Below are positions 6,594 to 14,270 of a DNA stretch of 40,286 nucleotides, piece by piece. The DNA comes from Bacteroidales bacterium Phil12 (GTDB lineage Bacteria; Bacteroidota; Bacteroidia; Bacteroidales; P3). Position numbers and translations under genes: made by a program. The stretch covers positions 1-40,286 of the forward strand of contig NWBO01000059.1 of NCBI GenBank assembly GCA_002633275.1, in the 5' to 3' direction. Position 1 is the first letter of the stretch. Every line of letters starts with the position of its first letter. The notes under the pieces are model-generated. The model did not search any database. It was not told the DNA's origin and worked only from the letters and a program-made list of their open reading frames with translations.

Positions 6594-8015
6594 TCAGATG
6601 TTTTTTTGTTGAAAAAAATCGTCTTGGAAATTGACGAGAAAGAGTTTGTCTTTGGCACGAGTGATTGCAGTGTAGAGCCAACGGAAGTAGTCTTTGTCAA
6701 GCATATCGTCCGTAAAGTAATTCTGAAACACAAAGACCGCTTTCCAGCCTCCGCCTTGCGCCTTATGACAAGTAAGGCAGTTGGCAAATTTCACCTGAAC
6801 GGCGTTGAAGTATTTGTCGTTAAGGGTACGTTTTTTTGCTTCGACTTTGTTTTTCACTTCACTGTAATAGTCATCAAAAACTTTTTGATACAAAGAGTTT
6901 TCGCCCCACAAATCCAAAGACGCCTTATCGATGTTCAGAGAATCCAGAAGAATGGTTATTTCTATCTCTTGCTCGTCGTCGTAATCGTTGAAAGTGGCTA
7001 TGATGTCGGCGAAATTGTGGTCGTATTTGGTTTCGTAACCGAGAATACGTTTGATTTTCAAAATATCTCCGTTGGCAATAAAGCCTTCTTTTGAGTAGTT
7101 TTCCAACCAAAAGTAATTGTTTTTAACCGCCATAATGTTATCGCCGGCGTCGATTTGGTTTTCCTTGTCAAGGATAGTGTAACGGATACGGTTGTTTAGG
7201 ATATTGGCGGCTTTGTTTGAGCGACAAATACATATAACCTCATCAACACCGTATTCGTTATATGCTTCGCGAAGATATTCTTCAAAGTCGGTCGCACTTA
7301 TGGCTTTAAAGTCGTCGCTGTCTTCAAACTTAAATATCGGCAAAGCAAAGTTCTCCTTAAATATTCGGTAACGTAAATTAGACGCATTTTTGAGGATATT
7401 ACTATCTAAGGCTTGACGTACAACTTCGGTGAGTTGATAACAATCGGGATAAGTGTCGTAATGCCGTTGTATATATTCTTCGTCCAAAGCGGGAGAAAGT
7501 ATTTCGCCGACCGGTGGAAGTTGGGCGGTATCTCCGATAAAGATTAGTTTGCAGTTATCTCCGTCACAGACGTATTTAATCAAATCGTCCAAAAGACTGC
7601 GACCAAGGAACACACTCGAATCCTGCGTTCCAATCATTGAGGATTCATCTACGATAAAAATCGTATAACGATATTTGTTTTCCTTCAAACGAAAGGTAAA
7701 AGAACTATCATCACGATGAGTAAAGTAAATATGTTTGTGAATAGTGAATGCGTTTTTTTCAGAATAAAGACTAAGCACTTTGGCGGCTCTACCCGTTGGG
7801 GCAAGCAGTACGGTTTTTATTCCGAAATATGGTAAAGTTTTTATCAAAGCACTCATCATTGTGGTTTTGCCTGTACCTGCATAACCTTTAAGTATAAAAG
7901 TCTTTTGCGTGGGCTCAAATACGAACTTTTCCAATAAAGACACAAGTCGCATTTGGTCATTTGTGGGAACAAAACCTATGTTTTTCAATATTTGGTCGCT
8001 AAATTTTACACGCAT
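6594..8015 (-). CDS. RecD-like superfamily 1 DNA helicase
   Basis: An ATP-dependent 5'-3' helicase of the RecD/AAA_30 type, common in Bacteroidota as a free-standing protein of about 470 residues. Walker A is GYAGTGKTT at residues 44-52, Walker B is IFIVDESSM, the arginine-finger region is LAPTGRAAKVL, and the C-terminal UvrD_C_2 domain carries TCHKAQGGGWKAVFV and the motif VI sequence WLYTAITRAKDKLFLV. The open frame extends to a TTG at 8048, but the ATG at 8015 (MRVKFSDQIL) is preferred. It probably acts in repair or recombination. It is not paired with recB or recC here. Confidence 0.9.
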   Translation of the reverse strand: MRVKFSDQILKNIGFVPTNDQMRLVSLLEKFVFEPTQKTFILKGYAGTGKTTMMSALIKTLPYFGIKTVLLAPTGRAAKVLSLYSEKNAFTIHKHIYFTHRDDSSFTFRLKENKYRYTIFIVDESSMIGTQDSSVFLGRSLLDDLIKYVCDGDNCKLIFIGDTAQLPPVGEILSPALDEEYIQRHYDTYPDCYQLTEVVRQALDSNILKNASNLRYRIFKENFALPIFKFEDSDDFKAISATDFEEYLREAYNEYGVDEVICICRSNKAANILNNRIRYTILDKENQIDAGDNIMAVKNNYFWLENYSKEGFIANGDILKIKRILGYETKYDHNFADIIATFNDYDDEQEIEITILLDSLNIDKASLDLWGENSLYQKVFDDYYSEVKNKVEAKKRTLNDKYFNAVQVKFANCLTCHKAQGGGWKAVFVFQNYFTDDMLDKDYFRWLYTAITRAKDKLFLVNFQDDFFQQKNI

Positions 8016-8103
8016 ATTGATAAAAAATTTTGGAGTGCTTAACGGCAAGAATGTTTGAAGTGATTTCTTTTCTCGGATAACTCAAATGAAAAAGATAATA
8101 TCA

Positions 8104-9183
8104 TTAATCCTTTTGCGTGTATTTATTAAAATTATTGCTTTTCCACGTTTTGAGATTACCTTGCGCATCGGAATAAATCAGATATACGGCATACTCGCCG
8201 TGGGTTCTCAAAAACTCTTGCGTTTTCTCCAATCCCATAACCATACAAGCGGTGGCAAGAGCATCGGCAGTGGTGGCATCGGGTGCAATAACGGAAGCAG
8301 AAAGCAAGGTATGGGTTACAGGACGCCCTGTTGAGGGGTCAATGGTATGAGAATACTTTACGCCGTTTTCAATATAGAATTTCCGATAATTACCACTCGT
8401 TACAATGGCAGCATTCTTCAAATAAACTGTATCAATGGCCTGACGCTGTTTAACGCTTTTGATTTGGTCGTTTGCAGGTGTGTTGCTGATAGAATCCAAT
8501 GGAGGATTATCGTTTTCGGGCTTCTCAATAGCAACCGTCCATTTCTTACCATTAGGTTTTGCTTCGCCACAGATAACCTCTCCCCCGACATCGACGATAA
8601 AGGAATTAATTCCACGTTTTTTGAAGTAGTTGGCAATGTAATCCGAAGTATATCCCTGTGCTATGGCATTGAAATCAATTTGTGTTTGAGGGTATTTCTT
8701 GATAAGTTTATTGTTTTTAATCGCCACATTCTTGTATCCGACGTATTGCAATAACGAATCAATTTGTTCTTCACTCAAAGGCTCGCGGTTTTTGTTGGCA
8801 AAGCCTTGTTTTCTTACCAAATCGCCAACGGTTATATCGAATGCGCCGTTTGTTATTTCGGAGAATTTTTGTGAGAATATGAAATTGTCCGTAAATATTT
8901 TATTCAATTCCACGTTCTCATTACGATTGACTTTATTGACTATCGAAGAATCCACCCACAATGAAAGACTTCTATCAATATCGTTGAATATCTGTTCCAA
9001 ATCTTTTTTAATACCAACGGTATCTTTGGAGTAAAAGATTATATGGTAGTATGTCCCTTGTGCAAAGCCGTCCATCTGCACTCGTTTTTCGGTTTTGGAG
9101 CAAGAAGAACCAAGCAAGGATAGACCAACGGCAAGCAAACAACCACAAAGAGCAATATTTATTTTGTTAAAATTCTTTTTCAT
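8104..9183 (-). CDS. apbE: FAD:protein FMN transferase ApbE, lipoprotein
   Basis: It transfers FMN from FAD to threonine residues of flavoproteins, such as the NqrB/C and RnfG/D subunits, on the outer face of the inner membrane. The signal peptide ends in a lipobox (LGSSC, cysteine near residue 28), so it is probably a lipoprotein. ApbE signatures are DFNAIAQGYTSDYIA, VDVGGEVICGEAKPNGKKW, HTIDPSTGRPVTH and ATTADALATACMVMG, the last two binding FAD and metal. The length of 359 residues is normal. No Nqr or Rnf genes lie in the window. A TAnnTTTG box lies just upstream. Confidence 0.95.
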   Translation of the reverse strand: MKKNFNKINIALCGCLLAVGLSLLGSSCSKTEKRVQMDGFAQGTYYHIIFYSKDTVGIKKDLEQIFNDIDRSLSLWVDSSIVNKVNRNENVELNKIFTDNFIFSQKFSEITNGAFDITVGDLVRKQGFANKNREPLSEEQIDSLLQYVGYKNVAIKNNKLIKKYPQTQIDFNAIAQGYTSDYIANYFKKRGINSFIVDVGGEVICGEAKPNGKKWTVAIEKPENDNPPLDSISNTPANDQIKSVKQRQAIDTVYLKNAAIVTSGNYRKFYIENGVKYSHTIDPSTGRPVTHTLLSASVIAPDATTADALATACMVMGLEKTQEFLRTHGEYAVYLIYSDAQGNLKTWKSNNFNKYTQKD

Positions 9184-9200
9184 CGCCTTTATATTTTTTG

Positions 9201-9208
9201 CAAAAGTA
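9201..9208 (-). promoter_or_regulatory. -7 box of the apbE promoter
   Basis: TACTTTTG on the minus strand, 18 bp before the apbE start codon. The -33 element is not clear. Confidence 0.45.
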
Positions 9209-9325
9209 ATAAATTTTCAAACAAAACACAGAGATACTCTTAACCTCAACGCAAGTTATTTGCCCATACGCCCTATGGTTTTTTGTTTTTTGCTTCAATT
9301 TTATGACTTACCGAGTGAAAAAAAG

Positions 9326-9389
9326 TTATGAATCAGACTAACAAATTTATGAATCAGCCTGTATTCCGAAATTATTCAGTCTTATTCAT
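9326..9389. repeat. 21-bp direct and inverted repeat (TTATGAATCAG)
   Basis: TTATGAATCAG occurs at 9326 and 9347, exactly 21 bp apart, and an inverted copy (AGTCTTATTCATAA) closes the element near 9390. It sits between the apbE promoter and the terminator of the flavodoxin gene, and shares the 21-bp period of the other repeats in the window. Confidence 0.6.
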
Positions 9390-9433
9390 AAAAAAGTACG
9401 GCACATTTTGACATATATATCAATGTGCCGTAC
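9390..9433 (-). terminator. Terminator of the cupin-flavodoxin unit
   Basis: A perfect 12-bp stem (9396-9407 with 9422-9433) is followed on the minus strand by a run of six T (9390-9395). It lies about 50 bp after the flavodoxin stop. Confidence 0.85.
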
Positions 9434-9484
9434 ATAAAATGCAAAAGATTTGGAAGTGTGTTTCAATGGAATTTCCTATAAATT

Positions 9485-10036
9485 TTAATAAGCAATTGAG
9501 TTAATCCATTCTTCGGTTTGTTTTGTGTTGCCGTTCAATAGGCGGGCGTCTTTCCACTTGATTTTAGGGTAGAGTTTTTTGAGTTCTCTCGCACTATTGG
9601 TTATAGAACTGCCTCCCGAGGTGGCAAAAACCACAACATTCTTTCCACTTAAATCATACTTTTCAATAAAAGTATTCACCGCACGAGGACACAAATCCCA
9701 CCAAATTGGAAAACCTATGAAGATAACATCGTAATCATTGATATTAAGCCTCTCACCTTTGATTGCAGGACGAGATTTTTCGTCAGCCATTTCCATAGAA
9801 CTGCGACTACGCTTATCTGTCCAGTTCAAATCCGCAGAAGTGTATTCCTTTTCAGGTGTTATGCGGTACAACTCTCCGTTTGTAGCCTTGGCAATAGTGC
9901 CGGCAACTCTTTCAGTCGTTCCCGTACAAGAGAAATATGCCACAAGTACTTTGCCGTTAGGTTCGTTTGTCTGTTGCGCCTTAGTGCAACTATTAAAACA
10001 TAAGATACTCATAAGTAACAAAATTGTATATTTCAT
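9485..10036 (-). CDS. Exported flavodoxin, probable lipoprotein
   Basis: A short-chain flavodoxin (Flavodoxin_4-like) of 183 residues. It starts with a lipoprotein signal (MKYTILLLMSILCFNSC, cysteine 17) and then LVAYFSCTGTTERVAGTI, the FMN phosphate-binding loop. VIFIGFPIWWDLCPRAV contacts the flavin ring and VVVFATSGGSSI is the third loop. It would be an electron carrier or flavin reductase outside the cytoplasm, which is unusual because most flavodoxins are cytoplasmic. It follows the carboxymuconolactone-decarboxylase/cupin gene by 1 bp and ends at a strong terminator, so the two form one unit. Confidence 0.88.
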   Translation of the reverse strand: MKYTILLLMSILCFNSCTKAQQTNEPNGKVLVAYFSCTGTTERVAGTIAKATNGELYRITPEKEYTSADLNWTDKRSRSSMEMADEKSRPAIKGERLNINDYDVIFIGFPIWWDLCPRAVNTFIEKYDLSGKNVVVFATSGGSSITNSARELKKLYPKIKWKDARLLNGNTKQTEEWINSIAY

Positions 10037-10037
10037 A

Positions 10038-10859
10038 CTATTTCAATTTTAAGTAATCCTTATCATCGACTTTTTCAAGCCATTCGTTTGAAGTGTTCTC
10101 ACCCGGAATCTCTATCGCAAGATGTGAGAACCAACTATCGGGAGCAGCTCCGTGCCAATGCTTAACGCCAGCCGGAATATAAACAGAATCGCCGGGACGA
10201 AGCTCTATGGGGTCTTTTCCCCACTGCTGATAGTATCCACGTCCGCCAACGCAGATAAGAGTTTGGCCGCCTCCCTTGGTTGCTTTGTGGATATGCCAGT
10301 TATTACGACAACCCGGCTCGAAGGTCACGTTGGCAATAGGAATACCTTGCGCTACGATAGGGGCAAGATAACTCTGACCGACAAAATATTTGGCGTAAGC
10401 GTCGTTTGGATTTCCGATAGGGAACATAATTGTTCTTGCATAGGCTTCTTTGTCGTCGGCAGGGGAAACAGAAGAATCCTCATTCCATACATCTTTTGCC
10501 ATACGAAACGCCGCCCATGCCTTAGGCCAGCCTGCATAGAAGGCTGCGTGGGTGAGAATTTCGGCAATCTCCGTTTTGGTTACGCCGTTATTCTTTGCCG
10601 ATTGAAGGTGATAAACAAAAGACGAATCGGTTAATCCTTGCGACATCAAAGCAACAACGGTTACTATCGAACGGTCTCGTAACGAAAGTAAATCGTTTCT
10701 GCTCCAAACTTCCCCAAATAGAACATCATCGTTAAGTTTGGCAAATTCGGGTGCAAAGTCGCCCAATTGATTACGTCCTGCGGTTTGTACAATTTTTTGT
10801 TGTGCCATAACATTCAGTGTTAAAATGCTAATTATTGATATTAAAAAAAATCTTTTCAT
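10038..10859 (-). CDS. Exported carboxymuconolactone decarboxylase-like / cupin protein
   Basis: The open frame runs to 10934, but the ATG at 10859 starts a clean signal peptide ([21 protein letters not shown]), giving 273 residues. Residues ~40-130 are a carboxymuconolactone decarboxylase (CMD) domain (LSLRDRSIVTVVALMSQG, EIAEILTHAAFYAGWPKAWAAF), and ~170-260 are a cupin with the metal ligands in NNWHIH and in VKHWHG. The CMD part lacks the CxxC of AhpD-type peroxidase partners, so it is not an obvious thiol peroxidase. The same pairing of cupin-CMD, flavodoxin and AraC regulator is known to me from Bacteroidota and Proteobacteria, where substrates are unclear. Divergent from the AraC gene. 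Confidence 0.85.
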   Translation of the reverse strand: MKRFFLISIISILTLNVMAQQKIVQTAGRNQLGDFAPEFAKLNDDVLFGEVWSRNDLLSLRDRSIVTVVALMSQGLTDSSFVYHLQSAKNNGVTKTEIAEILTHAAFYAGWPKAWAAFRMAKDVWNEDSSVSPADDKEAYARTIMFPIGNPNDAYAKYFVGQSYLAPIVAQGIPIANVTFEPGCRNNWHIHKATKGGGQTLICVGGRGYYQQWGKDPIELRPGDSVYIPAGVKHWHGAAPDSWFSHLAIEIPGENTSNEWLEKVDDKDYLKLK

Positions 10860-10915
10860 AACTATTCTGTTTGTTTTAACGTGATTAATAATGTTATCTT
10901 TGTCGTTTGACGATG

Positions 10916-10923
10916 CAAAATTA
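10916..10923 (-). promoter_or_regulatory. -7 box of the cupin-flavodoxin unit
   Basis: TAATTTTG on the minus strand, 57 bp before the chosen start at 10859. Its position downstream of the longer open frame supports that start choice. Confidence 0.5.
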
Positions 10924-10997
10924 CCCAAACTCACGCTTTTAGACTTAACAATAATTTTGGTATTTGTAACATTTTTACAGATTTTTTCAATTTATGG

Positions 10998-11030
10998 CTT
11001 GTGTAATTCACGTTAAATAGTTTATTTTTG
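10998..11030 (+). promoter_or_regulatory. Promoter of the AraC-family regulator
   Basis: CTTG at 10998-11001 and TATTTTTG at 11023-11030 with a 21-bp spacer, 27 bp before the start codon. The two divergent promoters lie about 100 bp apart, leaving room for regulator binding between them. Confidence 0.5.
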
Positions 11031-11057
11031 CAGGAAATTATCAGCGAATCATAGGCT

Positions 11058-11963
11058 ATGAGTAAGATTCTTAAAGTAAATAATGTAAGTGATTACAGCA
11101 GCTATGTCGGGCATGTCGATACACATCCGTTGGTAAGTGCGATTGATTATACAAAGGTGTCGCCCATACGCCACAGTCTGAATCATTATGGAGTTTATGG
11201 GATCTTCTTTCACGATGAAATGGATGTGGATTTAACTTATGGCCGTGGCAAATACGATTACAAGAAAAGGTCGGTTATTTGTGTTGCTCCCGGTCAAATT
11301 GGTGGCAAGGAAGACAATGGCGAATTGATTATGCTTACCGGGTGGGCGTTGCTTTTTCATCCCGATTTGTTGCATGGAACGGCGTTGGAGAAAACAATTA
11401 GGAAATATACCTTCTTTGATTATCGCGTCTATAAATCATTGAATATGACAGAGGAGGAACATAATATATTCAAATCGTTAATGCAACAGATAAGCGACGA
11501 ACTTACTAAGCCTTGCGATAGTGTTCAGGATGCAATACTTGTTGGATATATTGGTTTGGTGTTGAATTTTTGTCAAAGGTTTTATAATCGTCAGTTTGCA
11601 ACTCGTCAGTGGGAAAATTCGGATATTCTTATGCGTTTTGAAGAGTTATTGCGAGATTATTACGACAGCGATTTACAGCTTACGCTTGGTATGCCTACTG
11701 TTCAGTATTGTGCGGACAAGTTGTGTATGTCTTCAAATTATTTCAGCGACACAATAAAAAAGACAATAGGCGACACAGCCGGTAATTATATTCGTAGGTA
11801 TGTTATTCAGACTGCCAAAAATTTCCTTGCCACTGGTGAAGGTGTTGCACAGGTTGCCTATAAATTGGGTTTCGAATACCCTCAACATTTAAGTAGAATG
11901 TTTAAAAAGCAGACTGGCATCACTCCTTCGGAATATTGTGCCCAGCTAAATAAGAAACAATAG
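11058..11963 (+). CDS. AraC-family transcriptional regulator
   Basis: The 301-residue protein has an N-terminal cupin-like sensing domain (FHDEMDVDLTYG, VICVAPGQIGG, GWALLFHPDLLHG), typical of AraC regulators of small-molecule stress. Its C-terminal DNA-binding domain has two helix-turn-helix units: YCADKLCMSSNYFSDTIKKTIG, and VAQVAYKLGFEYPQHLSRMFKKQTGITPSEY, with the conserved GF-x(5)-SRxFKKxxGxTPSxY signature. It is transcribed away from the cupin-flavodoxin unit and probably controls it. It ends 37 bp before a bidirectional terminator. Confidence 0.93.
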   Translation: MSKILKVNNVSDYSSYVGHVDTHPLVSAIDYTKVSPIRHSLNHYGVYGIFFHDEMDVDLTYGRGKYDYKKRSVICVAPGQIGGKEDNGELIMLTGWALLFHPDLLHGTALEKTIRKYTFFDYRVYKSLNMTEEEHNIFKSLMQQISDELTKPCDSVQDAILVGYIGLVLNFCQRFYNRQFATRQWENSDILMRFEELLRDYYDSDLQLTLGMPTVQYCADKLCMSSNYFSDTIKKTIGDTAGNYIRRYVIQTAKNFLATGEGVAQVAYKLGFEYPQHLSRMFKKQTGITPSEYCAQLNKKQ

Positions 11964-12000
11964 CACAAGTAATCGTAAAGCGTATATAGTTGATAAAACA

Positions 12001-12035
12001 AAAAAGGGAACATATCAATGTTCCCTTTTTATTTT
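12001..12035. terminator. Bidirectional terminator
   Basis: A 13-bp stem (12001-12013 with 12018-12030) has a 4-nt loop and A and T runs on both sides. It can end the araC-family transcript on the plus strand and, on the minus strand, the small ORF whose stop lies at 12053. Confidence 0.85.
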
Positions 12036-12052
12036 AACATAAAAACTCTTTA

Positions 12053-12160
12053 CTAATCCACGTCCGAACCAATAACAGGATTTTCGGCAATAAACATTGT
12101 TCCGTCCTTGCTTATCTCCATACGTGATTCACTATTGGTGGCAGGCAAAATATTTTCCAT
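12053..12160 (-). CDS. 35-aa peptide copying the FtsZ C-terminal tail
   Basis: The last 25 codons match the last 25 of the ftsZ gene in this window: SRMEISKDG against SRMELSRDG, and AENPVIGSDVD against AENPIIGSGVD. 18 of 25 residues are identical. Among those 18, seven codons differ synonymously, so the peptide and not merely the DNA has been kept. The start is taken as ATG at 12158-12160. The frame is also open to an ATG at 12218-12220, which would add the hydrophobic segment NFLISLIIFFACNIVF, a possible membrane or lipoprotein anchor. A bidirectional terminator lies just past the stop. In other bacteria the FtsZ tail binds FtsA and other ring partners, so this could compete with or tether those partners. 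That role is inference. Confidence 0.6.
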   Translation of the reverse strand: MENILPATNSESRMEISKDGTMFIAENPVIGSDVD

Positions 12161-12202
12161 AAAAACGATATTACAAGCGAAAAAAATAATAAGTGAAATC
12201 AA

Positions 12203-12275
12203 AAAATTAGTGTTAAACATCAGCAAAATAATTACTCACATCAGTAAAATAGTGTTAAACATTATTTTTGTGATT
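12203..12275. repeat. GTGTTAAACA-type 21-bp repeat, copy A
   Basis: GTGTTAAAC at 12210 and 12252 (42 bp apart) and CATCAG at 12218 and 12239 (21 bp apart) form alternating 21-bp units. The same units occur at 16619-16686 and 23656-23730. It lies upstream of the FtsZ-tail ORF and of the mraZ promoter. Confidence 0.75.
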
Positions 12276-12440
12276 AGTGCTGAGAAGTTTTGTTCTATTG
12301 TTGAAAACTTTTTCGGGGCTATATCAAGATTGATTTTCAGTGTAAAAGACTGATAATCTTCGTTAAAACCAATTATAGTTTTTGTAACTTTTTTACTGTC
12401 TATGCGTAAAAATGGGATAAATAGGTAAAAAAAGTATATT

Positions 12441-12474
12441 TTTGGTATTATTTGGACTTTTTTTAGTAAATTTG
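12441..12474 (+). promoter_or_regulatory. Promoter of the dcw operon
   Basis: TTTG at 12441-12444 and TAAATTTG at 12467-12474 with a 22-bp spacer, slightly longer than usual. It is 35 bp before mraZ and is the main promoter candidate for the genes to ftsZ. The 546-bp gap 11964-12509 also holds the terminator, the FtsZ-tail ORF and repeat copy A. Confidence 0.55.
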
Positions 12475-12509
12475 CAACGTTTTTAAGAAGAGTCGAAAAG
12501 ATAAAAACA

Positions 12510-12974
12510 ATGTCGTTGTTAGTAGGTGTAGAATATTGTAAGACAGATGCACAAGGCAGATTTAAGATGCCTGTTGCGATAAAGAAGCAATTGGATATTG
12601 CTTCCGACAATCGTTACTTTATTCGTAAGAGCATATACAACAACTGTTTGGAAGTCTTTACTTACGATAATTTTCAAAGCGAAGTCGGAGTTTTGAGGCA
12701 GAATCTGAATTTGTATGACCCTGACAGCAAGAAACTTTATCGTAGATTCATCGAAGGCAATATGTTGGAAATGGATTCTTTTGACAGGCTTTTGATTCCC
12801 GATGCAATGCGAAATTGGGGGCATATACAGAAAGATATTGTAATTATCGGTTCGGGAAGTTTTCTTGAAATATGGGACTTGGAAACGTACAACAAAGCCA
12901 ACGAAGATAATTTCGATTATCAGTTATTGGCCAAAGAATTACTATCAAAAGCCAATGAACCGGTCAGAGAATAA
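12510..12974 (+). CDS. mraZ: MraZ, regulator of the dcw cluster
   Basis: A DNA-binding protein with two AbrB-like SpoVT domains that forms rings and controls its own operon. Seen are the first repeat (CKTDAQGRFKMPVAIKKQL) and second repeat (EMDSFDRLLIPDAMRNWGHIQKDIVIIGSGSFLEIWD), the latter with the conserved R-x-LIP and G-x-x-x-x-x-EIW elements. The 154-residue length is typical. It is the first gene of the dcw operon and overlaps rsmH by 20 bp. In other bacteria MraZ binds repeats upstream of its own gene. I did not see clear TGGG-type boxes here. Confidence 0.95.
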   Translation: MSLLVGVEYCKTDAQGRFKMPVAIKKQLDIASDNRYFIRKSIYNNCLEVFTYDNFQSEVGVLRQNLNLYDPDSKKLYRRFIEGNMLEMDSFDRLLIPDAMRNWGHIQKDIVIIGSGSFLEIWDLETYNKANEDNFDYQLLAKELLSKANEPVRE

Positions 12975-13887
12975 TACATATCATATTCCCGTGTTGCTTA
13001 ACGAATGCCTTGAAGGATTAAATATCAATCCCGACGGTGTTTATGTTGATTTAACCTTTGGTGGTGGTGGTCATTCAAGGGCAATATTGGAGCGTTTGAG
13101 TGATAAAGGACAGTTATTCGCATTTGACAAAGATAAAGACGCCATAAAAAACGCTATTGATGATGATAGGTTTTTTCTTATCAACGACGATTATTCCAAT
13201 ATGGCAAAACAGCTCAGGTTATATCGTATAACACAAGTCGATGGTATATTGGCAGACCTTGGAATATCTTCTCACCAGATAGACGACATAGAAAGAGGTT
13301 TTTCGTTTCGTGGTGATGCTCCGTTGGACTTACGTATGGATACCGACAGGGTATTTACCGCTGCCGACGTGGTCAATACTTATTCGGAAGAGGAGTTAAA
13401 GAAATTGTTTTTTGCTTATGCCGAACTTCCGAACGCGAAACAAGTGGCAAGTACTATATGCAAAAAACGTAATGAACAATATATCGGCACAACCAATGAA
13501 TTGTGTGAAGCAATCAAAGGTTTGACGAAACCGAATGTATCAAACAAGTTTTTCGCTCGTGTGTTCCAAGCACTGAGAATAGAGGTCAATCACGAGATTG
13601 AGTCATTGGAACAAATGCTTAATTCTGTTGAAGGAATTTTGAAAGTCGGCGGCAGATTGGTCGTTATATCCTACGAATCTTTGGAGGATAGAAGAGTTAA
13701 ACATTTAATGCGGCAAGGAAATATTGAAGGTAAGGTGGAAAAAGATTTTTACGGCAATATTCTTTCTCCATACAAGGAAATAACTCGCAAGCCAATAACT
13801 CCAAGCGAAGAAGAACTTAAAGAAAACACACGTTCAAGGAGTGCGAAATTAAGAATAGCAGAAAAGAAAGATAAACAAGATAAATAA
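12955..13887 (+). CDS. rsmH: 16S rRNA (cytosine-1402-N4)-methyltransferase RsmH
   Basis: RsmH (MraW) methylates N4 of C1402 in the ribosomal P site using SAM. The frame is open from 12865, but the family start is the ATG at 12955 (MNRSENNTYHIPVLLNE), giving 310 residues. Motifs are HIPVLLNECLEGL, the SAM loop VDLTFGGGGHSRAIL, GILADLGISSHQID and the C-terminal SFEDR-equivalent YESLEDRRVKH. It overlaps mraZ by 20 bp, the standard order at the start of a dcw cluster. Confidence 0.95.
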   Translation: MNRSENNTYHIPVLLNECLEGLNINPDGVYVDLTFGGGGHSRAILERLSDKGQLFAFDKDKDAIKNAIDDDRFFLINDDYSNMAKQLRLYRITQVDGILADLGISSHQIDDIERGFSFRGDAPLDLRMDTDRVFTAADVVNTYSEEELKKLFFAYAELPNAKQVASTICKKRNEQYIGTTNELCEAIKGLTKPNVSNKFFARVFQALRIEVNHEIESLEQMLNSVEGILKVGGRLVVISYESLEDRRVKHLMRQGNIEGKVEKDFYGNILSPYKEITRKPITPSEEELKENTRSRSAKLRIAEKKDKQDK

Positions 13888-13964
13888 CGAAACAAATTAA
13901 TAAATAAACGAAAAGCAACAATTAAGAAATTTATTAGTGTAAAGACATTTAACCAAACAGCGAT

Positions 13965-14270
13965 ATGGGAATTGTAAATAATATATTAACCGGTAAATAC
14001 ATTCAACACGTAACTGCACCAAGGATAAAATTAATTGTTTTGTGTGTGGCGTTGATTGTGGTGTATATAGCTTTTCGCTACGAGTGTGAAGGGCAGATAC
14101 GAAACATATCCCGTTTGAGTAAAGAGTTAAGCGAAATTCATTCCAAGTTGGTAAAAACCAAGAGTGAGTATCAAAAAACCATTTCCATGCAATCTTTGAA
14201 TACGAGATTGAGCAGTCGTGGTGTTGGTATCAGCGACGAAGCGGTAAAAGAAATAATTATTGTGAAGTGA
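13965..14270 (+). CDS. ftsL: FtsL-like division protein
   Basis: A 101-residue bitopic protein with a short cytoplasmic N-terminus, one membrane segment (LIVLCVALIVVYIAF, about 24-38) and a periplasmic coiled coil (QIRNISRLSKELSEIHSKLVKTKSEYQ). The sequence is not strongly like E. coli FtsL. The call rests on topology, size and position between rsmH and ftsI, as in other Bacteroidota. FtsL joins FtsQ in recruiting FtsW/FtsI. Its TGA overlaps the GTG start of ftsI. Confidence 0.8.
   Translation: MGIVNNILTGKYIQHVTAPRIKLIVLCVALIVVYIAFRYECEGQIRNISRLSKELSEIHSKLVKTKSEYQKTISMQSLNTRLSSRGVGISDEAVKEIIIVK

Noticed and set aside
12108-12353. 81-codon plus-strand frame
   Set aside because: It consists of repeat copy A plus the complement of the FtsZ-tail frame, whose minus-strand reading is supported by the match to FtsZ.
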